From Sinorhizobium numidicum (GTDB lineage Bacteria; Pseudomonadota; Alphaproteobacteria; Rhizobiales; Rhizobiaceae): 64,000 nt of DNA. Made by a program: the position numbers and the translations under genes. Under the pieces are notes generated by a model. The model did not search any database. It saw only the letters and a list, made by a program, of their open reading frames with translations, and had not been told where the DNA came from. This document shows positions 42,167 through 50,735 of this stretch, piece after piece; the first letter of the stretch is position 1, and each line of letters opens with the position of its first letter. The stretch is taken from NCBI RefSeq assembly GCF_029892045.1, contig NZ_CP120367.1, positions 434,001 to 498,000 on the forward strand, read 5' to 3'.

Positions 42167-42243
42167 GTGGCGATACCTCATTTCTCAGTCAAGACCGTCA
42201 GCCGCGGCAGCGGCCGCAGCGCGGTTATGGCGGCGGCTTGCCG
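42167..42243 (+). pseudogene. traA: TraA relaxase N-terminal fragment
   Basis: From GTG 42167, behind TGGAGG, the frame reads VAIPHFSVKTVSRGSGRSAV then MAAACR. This is the start of the MobA/TraA-type relaxase of rhizobial plasmids (AIxHFSxxxVSRGSGRSAV). The match ends after about 25 codons, and the rest of the gene is absent. Together with the oriT-like sequence it marks a deleted conjugation module. Confidence 0.6.
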
Positions 42244-42297
42244 AGCGGCCGGGGCTGACGCTGAACTGACTGTGGTGCAGGAAGCCAATGTGCAATC

Positions 42298-43605
42298 CAG
42301 CGGCTCAGGCTTGTTGCGGCTGCCAAAGCGGCGGTTGCTGATCTCTAGCATTTGTTGCTGAAGTGAGCGTTGCCGAGCCCCGTGCCGATCGTCAGGACTC
42401 CCCAGCCTGATACGTCCTGCATGAAGGGGATTTGCGACAGTCCTTGAACGACGGCGTCGTTGTGCATGATCACCAAGGTTTCGTCTTCACCGATTTGTGG
42501 AATGGCGCTCGTGAGGGCGACGGGCAGATTGAAGTGTTCGCTCTCCCAATTGCTGCCCGGCAGGTTTTGCCCGCCACGCGCAATCGACCCATCCGCGTTG
42601 ATGATACCGGGACAGGCCACGCCGATGACGGGTGCCGGCGTGAGATCTGCCTTGTCCGCTTTGGCAATAAGCTTTTCGATCATCGCGACGAGACGTTCGA
42701 TCGTGGCGCTGCGATTAGGTTCGTCGTCCGCATGTCGCCAGATATCCGACTTCCAGACCTTGGCCTTTGAGAGGTCCGGGTCCTCCTTCAAATGCAGCTC
42801 GACTATTCCGACGCGAACATTCGTGCCGCCGATATCAACGGCGAGAATCGCCTTGTGACCCTTCAGCATCCAAGATGGCACAAGATGGACGGCTCCGATA
42901 AGTCCGGCATCATGTGGATGGTGGACGATAGGGTTGAGTTCTATCTTGAAACCCTCGGCTTTTAGCAGCACCATCGCACGGGCAATTGCGAGTTCGCCGA
43001 TAGCGCTCGCTCTAAAGCCGCCGCCAACCACGACACGTTCAGTATTCTTCCAGCTTTTCTGGCGCAAGAACCGGCCGAGAACATTGGCTAGTTCGCCCGC
43101 AAAATCGTCAACCGCCCCTATAATCAGGGCGGCTGCCTCCTTGTCCTCACTGCGCAGAAGGGCATCGATCTGCTTTTTAGACAATTTATTGGTTGGTGTC
43201 TTCCCGAGCGGATCGCTGCCACCCTTTCGTACGCGCTTGCGCCAGGCATCGAGCTTTTCTTGAAAGGCGAACTTGTTTGCCTTGTCACCTAAGAAACCGT
43301 CGCCGTCGCGCAGTTCCATATTGTAGTCGTCGACTGTGACTGACGGCAGATCATCGGCACCATGGGTGAGAGGAGCGCCGTTTTGCTTCTCTTTCTCCGA
43401 TTTGACCACGCTGCCTCCCTTATGATGCCTCGCCCGAACTTCCTCCGTCCTGGCGTAAATCTAACAACATAAATCGACGACGTTCCCGCGCAACGCCGGT
43501 CCTTTGCGATCAAGCAAAGCCCGACCATCTTGTCTAACGTTATCCTCGCTATCCAGCTTAGGCCATGAACGACCAAAGACAGAACCATTCCGCGAGACGA
43601 TGCTC
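42298..43605. repeat. Copy 2 of the 1.3-kb duplicated segment (ROK-family gene)
   Basis: Near-identical to 25463-26754, same orientation. This copy is longer by 16 bp (2 bp in the gene and 14 bp in the leader) and keeps the gene intact, so it is the likely parental form. Its left end adjoins the traA remnant. Confidence 0.95.
42345..43409 (-). CDS. ROK-family protein with apparently circularly permuted domain order
   Basis: A 354-residue protein from GTG 43409, behind AAGGGAGG. ROK sugar kinases normally begin with the phosphate-1 loop, then the substrate/connect region and GTGxG, and end with a GGG...DAGLIGA helix region. Here the normal C-terminal half comes first: AALIIGAVDDFAGELANVLG, VVVGGGF and HDAGLIGAVHL (about residues 93-175). 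A typical ROK N-terminus follows: AILAVDIGGTNVRVGIVEL (about 183-201), VACPGIINADGSIARGG, NLPGSNW, then NDAVVQG and TIGTGLGN at the very end. The zinc-binding motif and the GE-GH substrate motif that usually follow GTGxG are not visible. The first 90 residues are charged. Catalytic activity is uncertain. A frameshifted duplicate is at 25510-26572. Confidence 0.75.
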   Translation of the reverse strand: MVKSEKEKQNGAPLTHGADDLPSVTVDDYNMELRDGDGFLGDKANKFAFQEKLDAWRKRVRKGGSDPLGKTPTNKLSKKQIDALLRSEDKEAAALIIGAVDDFAGELANVLGRFLRQKSWKNTERVVVGGGFRASAIGELAIARAMVLLKAEGFKIELNPIVHHPHDAGLIGAVHLVPSWMLKGHKAILAVDIGGTNVRVGIVELHLKEDPDLSKAKVWKSDIWRHADDEPNRSATIERLVAMIEKLIAKADKADLTPAPVIGVACPGIINADGSIARGGQNLPGSNWESEHFNLPVALTSAIPQIGEDETLVIMHNDAVVQGLSQIPFMQDVSGWGVLTIGTGLGNAHFSNKC

Positions 43606-43974
43606 TCTAATTTGGTGAAAGGGCCGCCGGAGGAGGGAAGACGAGCAGTCGGAGCTACGTCACGCCGATTCAGCCGGACGAAAATGGCCCTGACCGCCCG
43701 ATCGCCGAGGGCAGCCGGGAATTTTTTCAGAACGTTGGGCGTCGGCGTGAGCGTCAGGATCCGAGGCGAACCTGGTCTTCGCGATCTTTTTTCCCGAAGG
43801 TGTGCCCATCCTGACGAACAGGGCGCCCTGGCACTCGCGTTGGTTTCGGATGAAACGCTCAGAAGCACTCCTATGTCGGCGCGAAGCCTGGTCAATCTGT
43901 TACAAAACGCAGCATGGAATTTCTCCGCTTGTTCGTGACCGCGAGAAAGCTGAGGAAATGCGTTAGGGCGAAGA

Positions 43975-44186
43975 TCGCGAGCAAGGATGGCCAGCGCATA
44001 GCCGCCCGTCAGGTCATGCAAGAAACCGGCAATAACGGGACCGCCAGCCATGCCGGCGCCGGATGCGAAGCGGCAGATACCGAGCAGGCCGGCAAGCGCC
44101 CACAGGCTGACGATGAGGCATGCGCCATTGGCGAGCAGCACCTGCTGGCCACCGAAGCTGATTCCGAGGTGGCGGCGTGATGTCAA
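43975..44186 (-). pseudogene. MFS transporter C-terminal fragment
   Basis: The minus strand reads GGQQVLLANGACLIVSLWAL, AGLLGICRFASGAGMAGGP and VIAGFLHDLTGGYALAI, which looks like the last transmembrane helices of a major facilitator. No start or upstream part is present. Its left flank to 43620 has no recognisable gene. Confidence 0.4.
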
Positions 44187-44428
44187 CGCAGCTTCTTTAT
44201 TTTAGCCTCGTCGACTGCAGCGATGAACGCATCGCGGGCCTGCTCCCGCGGAGAGGTGCCCATCATTGCATCGGTGCAGACATTGAGAGCCGTGGAGTAA
44301 GCGGCACCGTATTCGACGGGCCAACATTCGCTGAGCAACCGAGCTGCGTGAGCTGGCGTCCATACAATCTCAACGCCGTTTGGGTTGGGCAGTTGGATGA
44401 TGACGCAATCTCCCCAGACGTCGGTCAT
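44183..44428 (-). CDS. DUF982 family protein
   Basis: An 81-residue protein with the DUF982 pattern: AARLLSECWPVEYGAAYSTA, LNVCTDAMMG and AREQ/ARDAFIAAVDEA. It is one of three members in the window. It lies between an MFS remnant and a phage methyltransferase remnant. Function unknown. Confidence 0.8.
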   Translation of the reverse strand: MTDVWGDCVIIQLPNPNGVEIVWTPAHAARLLSECWPVEYGAAYSTALNVCTDAMMGTSPREQARDAFIAAVDEAKIKKLR

Positions 44429-44514
44429 GGTATCTTCTCTGCTTTCGATGCTGCCCTAACCACACACGCTTGCCTTGGTTCCTATCCCGCTGCTTCTAGA
44501 GCGGAGGAACGCGC

Positions 44515-45010
44515 GTGACGGTCGTCGCCTCCAAATACGCCCGCATCGAGAACGACCTTTACCAGACCGAACCCTGGGCTACGGAAGCGCTGCTGCGTCA
44601 CTTCCCGGTTAAGGGATGCTGATTTGGGAGCCGGCCGCCGGGAACCACCTGATCGTCGTGGCGCGGCGGTCGTCATATCGGACATTGCCACTTACGGCCG
44701 AGAACACACCTTCGCGCCTTACGACTTCTTGTCCGATGATCAGGACGGTCCAGACGCCGACGGCATCGTTTCAATCCGCCGTACGGTGTCCAGAACCAGA
44801 CAGCCGTCAAGTTCGTGGAGAAGGCGCTCGCGCGCTGCGATGGTCTCGTCGCGCTGCTTTTGACCGCAAAGTTCGATTCCGGGAGCACCCGCGCTCATCT
44901 ATTCCGCGACAATTATCGCTTCGCCGCAAAGATCGTTCTCGTCGATTGGATCAGCTGGCTTCAACGGCGAGACCGGGACGGAAGATCGCGCCTGGTACAT
45001 CTGGATTGAG
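44515..45010 (+). pseudogene. Phage DNA adenine-methyltransferase-like gene, multiply frameshifted
   Basis: Segments in three frames follow the order of a phage SAM-dependent DNA methyltransferase: VTVVASKYARIENDLYQTEP and WATEALLRHFP from GTG 44515, then IWEPAAGNH (SAM motif), VISDIATYGREHTFAPYDFL, PPYGVQNQTAVKF-type sequence around 44780, EKALARCDGLVALLLTAKFD and FAAKIVLVDWISW. At least three frameshifts are needed. It is a prophage remnant. Confidence 0.6.
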
Positions 45011-45100
45011 GCGCCACGCCTGCCGCGCACCGATGCTCCATGCAGGGAGGGCCCTGTGAACCAGCTCATCACTCGCGCTGTCGGGATTGCACAGCATCTC

Positions 45101-45343
45101 TCACTGGACGATCAGCGATGCTTCTTTCGAGGCGGCGATGAACGTCTCGCGCGCTTCGTCGGGCGTTTTGACGTGCTCCAACGCAGCGTAGCACTGGCGT
45201 TTCGCTTTTTCATAGAACTCGCCATGGTCCGTGGGCCACATCTGCAAGAGGCAGTTCAGGCCGTCTCGCGGGCCATCGATCGACATGCGGGTGCCGTCTT
45301 CGAAACGCAGCCGGACTGGTGTGCTCCAAGGTATCTCATGCAT
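45101..45343 (-). CDS. DUF982 family protein
   Basis: An 80-residue protein: VRLRFEDGTRMSIDGPRDGL, NCLLQMWPTDHGEFYEKAKR, QCYAALE and ARETFIAASKEA. It fits DUF982 along its whole length. It lies antisense between two phage pseudogenes, so it may have been carried by the phage or inserted later. Confidence 0.8.
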   Translation of the reverse strand: MHEIPWSTPVRLRFEDGTRMSIDGPRDGLNCLLQMWPTDHGEFYEKAKRQCYAALEHVKTPDEARETFIAASKEASLIVQ

Positions 45344-45453
45344 GGCGTTTCGTCTCGCAGTTCGGTTCCGGTGCCGAGTAAACGGCTGGCCGCGGTCTTG
45401 GTTCCGCGTGGTGAATCCGGTGCTGAGCCACCGAAACAGGAGGCTCTGGCGCC

Positions 45454-45990
45454 ATGAGCGAACGCCCGTTCATGCAGCTCTATGTCTCCGACTTCATAGG
45501 CGACACCTTGCATTTGAGCACGAGCAGATCGGGGCTTACATGCTGATGCTCATGGCCATGTGGAATGCTGGCGGCAAGCTGCCGAACGGTGACGCAAAGC
45601 TCGCGCGGGTCGCCAGGATAAGCGTCAAGAAATGGAAGTCGATCGAGGGCGATCTTCTCGGCTTCTTCGACGTCACGGGCTCGGACATTTCCCATAATCG
45701 TCTGACGAAAGAGTTGCAAAAAAGCGAGCGAAAATCTCAATCGAGAGCCGACGCCGGGGCGAAGGGTGGTAGCGCTAAGGCGTTAAAAGATAAAGAAGCA
45801 CGTCTAGCAAATGCTAGAGGTTTGCCACGGCATTCTTCAGATACCAGACCAGAGATATACCCTCCTCACTTCGTTCGGAGGAGGCGCAGGCGCCTCGCAA
45901 ACGGGCGAGCCGTCTTCCCGAGCAATTGGGATTTCGCATCGGGACTTGGCCTCAATCGCCCCCAAGCACTAGAAAGGCGATGCCAGCTTT
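45454..45990 (+). pseudogene. Phage DUF1376-type replication protein, frameshifted
   Basis: ATG 45454 opens MSERPFMQLYVSDFIGDTLH, then one base is missing at GAGCACGAGCAG and the protein continues in another frame: EQIGAYMLMLMAMWNAGGKL, KLARVARISVKKWKSIEGDL and RKSQSRADAGAKGGSAKALK. This is the DUF1376 N-domain found in phage replication initiators. A later part (PSNWDFASGLGLNR) is followed by the small membrane-protein fragment at 45962. Confidence 0.65.
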
Positions 45991-46090
45991 GTCCATTCCC
46001 CATTTGCTTTTGCAATGTGAGAAATTCGGGGCATTGCTCACGAGATCGGGAAGGTAGCGCAACTGCATCGCGGATCGTTAAGTTGCGGCC

Positions 46091-46267
46091 ATGTTGTCTA
46101 CAGGTGATCCAAAGCTCACATTCAAGATAATCGCGATCTGCGTTCCTATCTTCCTTTTGGCGGCTGCGATTGCAGAGTGGCTTGGCGCAGTCGCGGGCAT
46201 GTTCGCGGGAGCAATTGGATTCACCGGAGTGACGACTTGTCTACTTGTCTCGCCTTGTCAGGCTTAG
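46091..46267 (+). CDS. Small membrane protein
   Basis: A 58-residue frame starting at ATG 46091: MLSTGDPKLTFKIIAICVPI, then a hydrophobic segment, an AEWLGAVAGMFAGAIGF helix and a Cys-containing end. It predicts two transmembrane helices. No ribosome site is obvious (TTGCGGCC upstream). The surrounding DNA is mostly remnants, so it may not be expressed. Confidence 0.3.
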   Translation: MLSTGDPKLTFKIIAICVPIFLLAAAIAEWLGAVAGMFAGAIGFTGVTTCLLVSPCQA

Positions 46268-46449
46268 TAAACAGTAAAAGCAACGGCGCGGGCGAGCATT
46301 CGTTGAAGGCCATCTATGCGGCAGGGTGGTCGCCTTGATTACGGAGACAGCGCCGAGAATGGCGGCAAATCCGCTGCGGTGTTAAATTGTCAACTGCACG
46401 ATGTGAGAGAACGGCGTCATCGCCCACTTGCCGCTATCATCGTTTGCGG

Positions 46450-46625
46450 TCTTGGGTGACGAGAGTGGTGCGCCGCTGTCCCTCTACCCGCTGGAAGTGC
46501 GTAACAGGGTCCATGGTTGATGAAGATCGGTCCATTGTTGTTGTGCAATTTGAGCCAAACAGGGGGCGTCCTCTCTAATTTAGCGGTTCATTGAGATATA
46601 GCACAGGAGCGTGGCCAGGACGGCG
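46450..46625 (-). pseudogene. FlbD-like gene, degraded copy
   Basis: This aligns with 34138-34320: TGACGAGAGTGGTGCGCCGC, CTCTACCCGCTGGAAGTGCG and AAGATCGGTCCATTGTTG are shared almost exactly. Inserted bases (GGTCCATGGTTGATG against GTCCATGTTGATG) break the frame. The similarity continues upstream of the gene to about 46670. Confidence 0.7.
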
Positions 46626-46674
46626 ACACGGTGCAATTCTCGGGAGGCCCGCCCGTCCCGACTGTTCCCAAGCC

Positions 46675-46990
46675 CGCGCCCGGGCAGAGATGCAGATCAA
46701 GCAGGGGTTCGACTTCATCCTTGATTTCATCATCACGCTGGACGCCGAATACTGCCGAGAGTGCGGAGACGCCTAGTTCGTGGCGCTCGTCGAGCACGAG
46801 CTCTATCACGCCGCGCGCAGGAGACGGATGCATTCGGCGCGCCCAAGTTCAGCAGATCGGCGGGGCGGCCGATCGTCACCATCCGAGATCACGATGTCGA
46901 AGAGTTCGGTCTCGTCCTCAAACAATGGCACCTCGGATGCCATCCTCGCGATGGACTCGACGTGCCGCGAAGTCATACGCCCAAGCAAAA
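46675..46990 (+). pseudogene. Phage putative metallopeptidase, frameshifted
   Basis: AEMQIKQGFDFILDFIITLD then EYCRECGDA, a stop, and FVALVEHELYHAA (an HE-x2-H zinc motif). A shift follows to ETDAFGAPKFSRSAGRPIVT and IRDHDVEEFGLVL. The order matches phage metallopeptidase-like proteins found near packaging genes. The in-frame stop and the shift make it inactive. Confidence 0.5.
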
Positions 46991-47098
46991 AGAGCCAGAG
47001 TCCGAAAAGAGATAGGCGGCGGGCTTTGGCCTTATCGTGTCCAAAGGCCAATGCGCGGCTTCGTGGGACGCCAAGGAATAGAGTAAAGGTCGGCAGAC

Positions 47099-47255
47099 TT
47101 AAATGGCAGTCACCGGCAAGCCGGGGAGCAGCTTGTCCAAGGTGATCGGGAATTCGCGCACGCGGACACCGGTCGCGTTGTAGATGGCGTTGGCAATGGG
47201 GCGCCTGCGCCGCAGACGCCGAGTTCGCCTAGCCCCTTGGCGCCAAGCGGATTGG
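47099..47255 (-). pseudogene. Molybdopterin dehydrogenase (xanthine/aldehyde dehydrogenase large subunit) C-terminal fragment
   Basis: The minus strand reads PLGAKGLGELGVCG, then after a one-base shift APIANAIYNATGVRVREFPI and TLDKLLPGL, with a stop at 47099-47101. The GAKGxGE motif contains the catalytic glutamate region of the XDH family. Only the last 50 residues remain. Confidence 0.6.
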
Positions 47256-47292
47256 CTTTGTCGTCGTATCGCCGCAATGACTACGTTTGCTT

Positions 47293-47874
47293 TCAGGTCG
47301 CTTCATGCGTCGACCGCTCGCTTTCGTTGTCGCTTGCCGCACCTTCCGAATGCTCGCGGCTTATCTCGCCCTTAAGCGTAACGAGATCGATGAAGTGATC
47401 GGCCTCGCGGCGCAGCTCGTCTGCAATCATCGGCGGATTGGTCGACATGGTCGAAACCACAGAAACTTTGCATCCCTTGCGCTGCAGTGCCGCGACGAGC
47501 GTCGTGAAGTTGCCGTCGCCCGAGAAAATCACGAAGTGGTTGACGGCTTCGCGCATTTCCATGGCGTCGATCGCCAGCTCCACGTCCATATTGGCCTTGA
47601 TCTTGCGTCGCCCGAGTGAATCGGTGAATTCCCTGGCCGCTTTAGTGACGACCTGATAGCCATTATAGTCGAGCCAGTCGATCAGTGGGCGGATCGAGGA
47701 ACTTTCCTGGTCTTCGATCAGTGCTGTGTAATAGTAGGCCCTCAGCAGATAGGCGCGCTTCTGAAATGCCTCAAGCAGCTTTCGGTAGTCGACCTCGAAG
47801 CCAAGACTCTTTGATGTGGCATAGAAATTGGCGCCGTCGATGAAAATTGCGATTTTCTCGCGGGGGTCGAACAT
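47293..47874 (-). CDS. NYN-domain (LabA/DUF88-type PIN-fold) protein
   Basis: A 193-residue protein. The N-terminal IAIFIDGANFYATSKSLGFE carries the first conserved aspartate of the NYN domain. Further acidic positions are in ANMDVELAIDAM and VIFSGDGNFTTLVAALQRKG. NYN proteins are predicted PIN-like metal-dependent ribonucleases. The last 25 residues are Ser/Glu-rich and variable. GAGAGGGTCGCA precedes the ATG. It looks intact and stands alone between a dehydrogenase remnant and a short secreted ORF. Confidence 0.92.
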   Translation of the reverse strand: MFDPREKIAIFIDGANFYATSKSLGFEVDYRKLLEAFQKRAYLLRAYYYTALIEDQESSSIRPLIDWLDYNGYQVVTKAAREFTDSLGRRKIKANMDVELAIDAMEMREAVNHFVIFSGDGNFTTLVAALQRKGCKVSVVSTMSTNPPMIADELRREADHFIDLVTLKGEISREHSEGAASDNESERSTHEAT

Positions 47875-48045
47875 TGCGACCCTCTCCCTAACGTAGCGGG
47901 TAGGTTCCCAAACCGAAGCTCATCACCTATGCGGCGGAGACCTGTGCAAAGCATTATACGCGAAAGTGCCCCACTGGCGTTTAGTTCATTGGGCTAAGGT
48001 GCCCTCAGTGATAAGGCGGATCAGCCGACAGGGGCAAATCGGGTC

Positions 48046-48195
48046 ATGAAATCATTAATTCCGGGGGGCTTCGCAGCTCTTCTTATCGCATTTCCGGCAT
48101 TGGCTGATGAAGCCGTCCGCGGAACTGTCGTCACTCAAGTGGCCGACGACTACTGCGGCCGAGTAGTGTTTTTGGCGATCAACACGCTCTCGTAA
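48046..48195 (+). CDS. Short secreted protein (possibly truncated)
   Basis: A 49-residue frame: MKSLIPGGFAALLIAFPALA is a Sec signal peptide with an ALA-D cleavage site, followed by DEAVRGTVVTQVADDYCGRV. The mature part is only about 30 residues with one cysteine. The frame may be a remnant of a longer periplasmic protein, since sequence after the stop shows no continuation I can recognise. Confidence 0.35.
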   Translation: MKSLIPGGFAALLIAFPALADEAVRGTVVTQVADDYCGRVVFLAINTLS

Positions 48196-48526
48196 TATTC
48201 ACGGACACCACGCAGATCAGCAAGGATTAAGCCGACCTCTGACGATCGCCGCGGCAAAAAAGGGTGACGGCTCCAGCGAGGAACGTAAAGGCGCAGGCCC
48301 GCAACATCTTCATTCGGCGAGGTCGCTCGCCGGTCCAGTCGTAGCCCATCATGTGGTCCGAACTCTCAACCGCTTTTGGTTGAGCACTTCTTCTTCAGAA
48401 AAGAAAATCAGATGGAACCCGCGGCGCGGCGATCCTGCTTGCCTTCATCGAGATAACCAAAGACCCGTGATCCTGGCGGGGACGGGTCAGGCCGTAGCCA
48501 GGCCTACGAGAGGTGGCCGACGGTTG

Positions 48527-48700
48527 CTATTCGGAGCTTGCTTCGGGCTTGACGTCAGGCTCAATCGATATCGGCTGCTCAACCGGCACTGTGGCCAACA
48601 CCTTGATATCCTCGGCCAAGGCAGCGAGTTGAGCCGCAATTCCTAAGAGGTCAGAAGCCGGTTTTGTATGGCTGGCGCTTTCGGTATCGCGGTCGTCCAT
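48527..48700 (-). CDS. Small acidic hypothetical protein
   Basis: A 57-residue frame from ATG 48700: MDDRDTESASHTKPASDLLG, then IAAQLAALAEDIKVLATVPV and an acidic tail. One amphipathic helix is predicted. Codon use is consistent with coding DNA. No family recognised. Confidence 0.35.
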   Translation of the reverse strand: MDDRDTESASHTKPASDLLGIAAQLAALAEDIKVLATVPVEQPISIEPDVKPEASSE

Positions 48701-48948
48701 GTTCTCAGTCCGTCATCCGTGGCTGATAGGCCAAGAGTATTTTCCATTTCGCTGAAGTGAAAACCATTCTCTCACTGGTCGCAGGGCGAGGCCCGCCGCC
48801 AAGTGCGGGTGGCGAGAGGGCCTCTGAGCGCGTGCTCGACGGGACAGGCGGCTACAGAAAGCAAACTACGCCGCTGAGCTGAAGGCAATTCGCCTTTCGG
48901 GCTTAATCCAGCCCGCACATTCGCATCCACATCAAGCAATTAAGAGAC

Positions 48949-49287
48949 CTAAATGGCTCGGGAAACTCTTCCGTCGCCCTCGAACTCATGTTCGGGAGTG
49001 GCAGCACTTCCTGAAGTGAAGTTGGCATTGGTGAAGCCCTCGACGGAAAAACCGTCATTGGCGGCGGAACCGTAGGACTGCTCCACGCCGAAAAGCGCTG
49101 CGTATTGCTGCGCCGCCGATATGGGGTTGAAGCCGCTGCCTTGCTCGCCGCCGTAGCTGTAGCTGCTGCCTGACGTCGGAAAGGCATGGGTGATGGTGCT
49201 GTTCCACGCCGAACCCGACAGCGCGCCGTCGATCAGGTCGTTGCCGGTCGGGTTTACAGTTTTGAGGGTCTTACCGGTGCCGCTCAT
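48949..49287 (-). pseudogene. Serralysin-like protease, N-terminal fragment (copy C)
   Basis: The first 97 residues match the intact protease N-terminus and then stop at FTSGSAAT (about 48995); the remaining 15 residues are unrelated. The last part (FSVEGFTNANFTSGSAA) matches copy A, while the earlier part (HAFPTSG, GSGFNPISAAQQYAALF) matches copy B. It is therefore a mosaic. Start codon and promoter region are intact. Confidence 0.9.
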
Positions 49288-49573
49288 GCGAAATTCCCAA
49301 TTGCGAAGCTCAAAGCCATTGCTTCGGTTCCAAAAACGCGAATCGTGCTAGCGACGATAGGCCCAGTACCTACTATTGCCGTAACGGGTTCAGTAAGATT
49401 GGAGGGAATTGTGCCGTTTCAGTGATCTCAGTAGCACGCGATTCACGTTGTCCAATCTGCTGTCTATCTGCCACTGAGAGCGGAAGGCTTTTCTGGCTGC
49501 ACTACACGTCGCCATCGAACGCGGGTCTTAACGCCAGACATGCGGGCAGTCCATTAGAGCCAGTGGACTAGAC
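48994..49573. repeat. Protease-promoter module, copy C
   Basis: Third copy of the module at 29605-30232 and 37028-37664. With its right-hand extension to 49890 it repeats 37104-37980 (protease start, thermonuclease signal remnant, SRAP 3' end). Confidence 0.9.
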
Positions 49574-49890
49574 CTGTCGCGCGGCCGGTAATCGGATCGG
49601 CAGCACGCGCAGGATGAGAGGGAACGATCGCCAGAAGCAGGATCGCGACAGCAGGTAGGCAACGGAGAAACTTCATAGAGTGGGTTCAATCGGATCGAGG
49701 TATCGGGCATGTCGTTCTTGGGTGATCCGACCTTCCTGTCAATGGCCCACATCGTCATCGGTTCGGCCGGGAAGGGTTGCATCAGATCGAAGGGGTCTGG
49801 CTCCGGCGAAAGCCAGCGCGCGTAATCCTCGCGCTGCAGGATTAATGGCATCCGGGGTCTTGGATTGTCGCCACCATCTCATTCGGCGGG
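49528..49890 (-). pseudogene. SRAP protein, C-terminal fragment
   Basis: This is identical or nearly identical to the last third of the SRAP gene at 37619-38476 (REDYARWLSPEPDPFDLMQP, VGSPKNDMPD and the unusual Cys-rich tail). The match stops near 49890, where CGGCGGGCA continues into other sequence. It lacks the catalytic Cys2 and the NAR-x-E part. The thermonuclease signal-peptide remnant is also present within it at about 49554-49676. Confidence 0.85.
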
Positions 49891-49922
49891 CATTTCCCGA
49901 TCCATGATCTTGGTGTCATCGC

Positions 49923-50417
49923 TCAACAGGACGGGTTGTTTCTGTTTCGGATCTTACATGGCAACTCGAACGCACCGCCCCATAAACCAACGCCTGCCGC
50001 CTGTGCAAACTTCTGGAATTTCGAGTAGCCGCCGCCGCTGTATTTCGGCCAATCCAGCGCGTGACCGAACTCGACAAGCCAGCGATTGACGTCCTTACCG
50101 TCGGCGCGGAAACAGACACCGACTGATCTTCTATGATCGCGGCCGAGGAGCACGCACCGGGTCGGGCGTGACGCCTTCAGGAAAGTATCAAGAGCAAGGG
50201 CGGCTTCCTGCCCGCAACGATAAGGCTGGCCCGCCCTGTCGGAACATACCTGAGAGCTTTCCGGCGCGTCGATGCCGTGCAGGCGGATTCGCTCGCCTTC
50301 GATTTCTATTGTGTCCCCATCGATTACCGACGCGCGGCCCGCGATTGTTCGGTCGCCGAAAGCGGGGACGCAAGAAAGTGCTCCAATGATCCCAGCTAAT
50401 AGGGTTTGCTTGTACAC
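49923..50417 (-). CDS. Secreted thermonuclease-like (SNase) protein
   Basis: A 164-residue protein with a signal peptide (MYKQTLLAGIIGALSCVPAF) and a staphylococcal-nuclease OB-fold: ASVIDGDTIEIEGERIRLHG, then IDAPESSQVC, which supply the calcium-binding and catalytic Arg/Glu positions, and a C-terminal WLVEFGHALDWPKYSGG. Such proteins cut DNA or RNA in the periplasm or outside the cell. It lies just upstream of the SRAP remnant on the same strand, echoing the SRAP-thermonuclease arrangement seen at 37645-38476. Confidence 0.88.
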   Translation of the reverse strand: MYKQTLLAGIIGALSCVPAFGDRTIAGRASVIDGDTIEIEGERIRLHGIDAPESSQVCSDRAGQPYRCGQEAALALDTFLKASRPTRCVLLGRDHRRSVGVCFRADGKDVNRWLVEFGHALDWPKYSGGGYSKFQKFAQAAGVGLWGGAFELPCKIRNRNNPSC

Positions 50418-50735
50418 GACAGTGCCTTTGCATTGCTCGCAATTACTCGCGTTTTACGCGCATTCAGTAAAAAGTGCCAGTTTTTGCAGACTGTCAAGTA
50501 GGAAGCAGTGCCCGCGGGAGAGGAGGGGCGAACACTGCTCGTTACAGGTTTTGGGGAACCTGATGTCGCGGGGAGCGAGGTGTGCCAACCTGCTAGGTGC
50601 AGAATTGTTGGAGTCGGATTAGTTAAGGATCACCGATCGTGTTTTCAGTGTTCGCCCCCATTGTCCATGCCAGGTCTCCTTTTCGCCCGACGGTAGGCAA
50701 GGGCAGAAAGCATGGTGACTAGCAAATGTATTAGT
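50418..50735. other. Intergenic region, no gene seen
   Basis: This 318-bp stretch lies between the thermonuclease start and the end of the third SRAP copy. I see no coding frame, strong hairpin or repeat match in it; it should contain the thermonuclease promoter. Confidence 0.4.

Noticed and set aside
43461..44186. 241-residue leftward frame as one gene
   Set aside because: Only the first 70 or so residues resemble an MFS transporter; the remainder is unrelated and overlaps the ROK repeat.
45231..46130. 299-residue rightward frame
   Set aside because: Only its middle part matches a phage DUF1376 protein; the beginning is antisense to a DUF982 gene and the end is random, so it was listed as a frameshifted pseudogene.
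48353..48646. 97-residue rightward frame
   Set aside because: No family features; it overlaps a more plausible small acidic ORF on the other strand.
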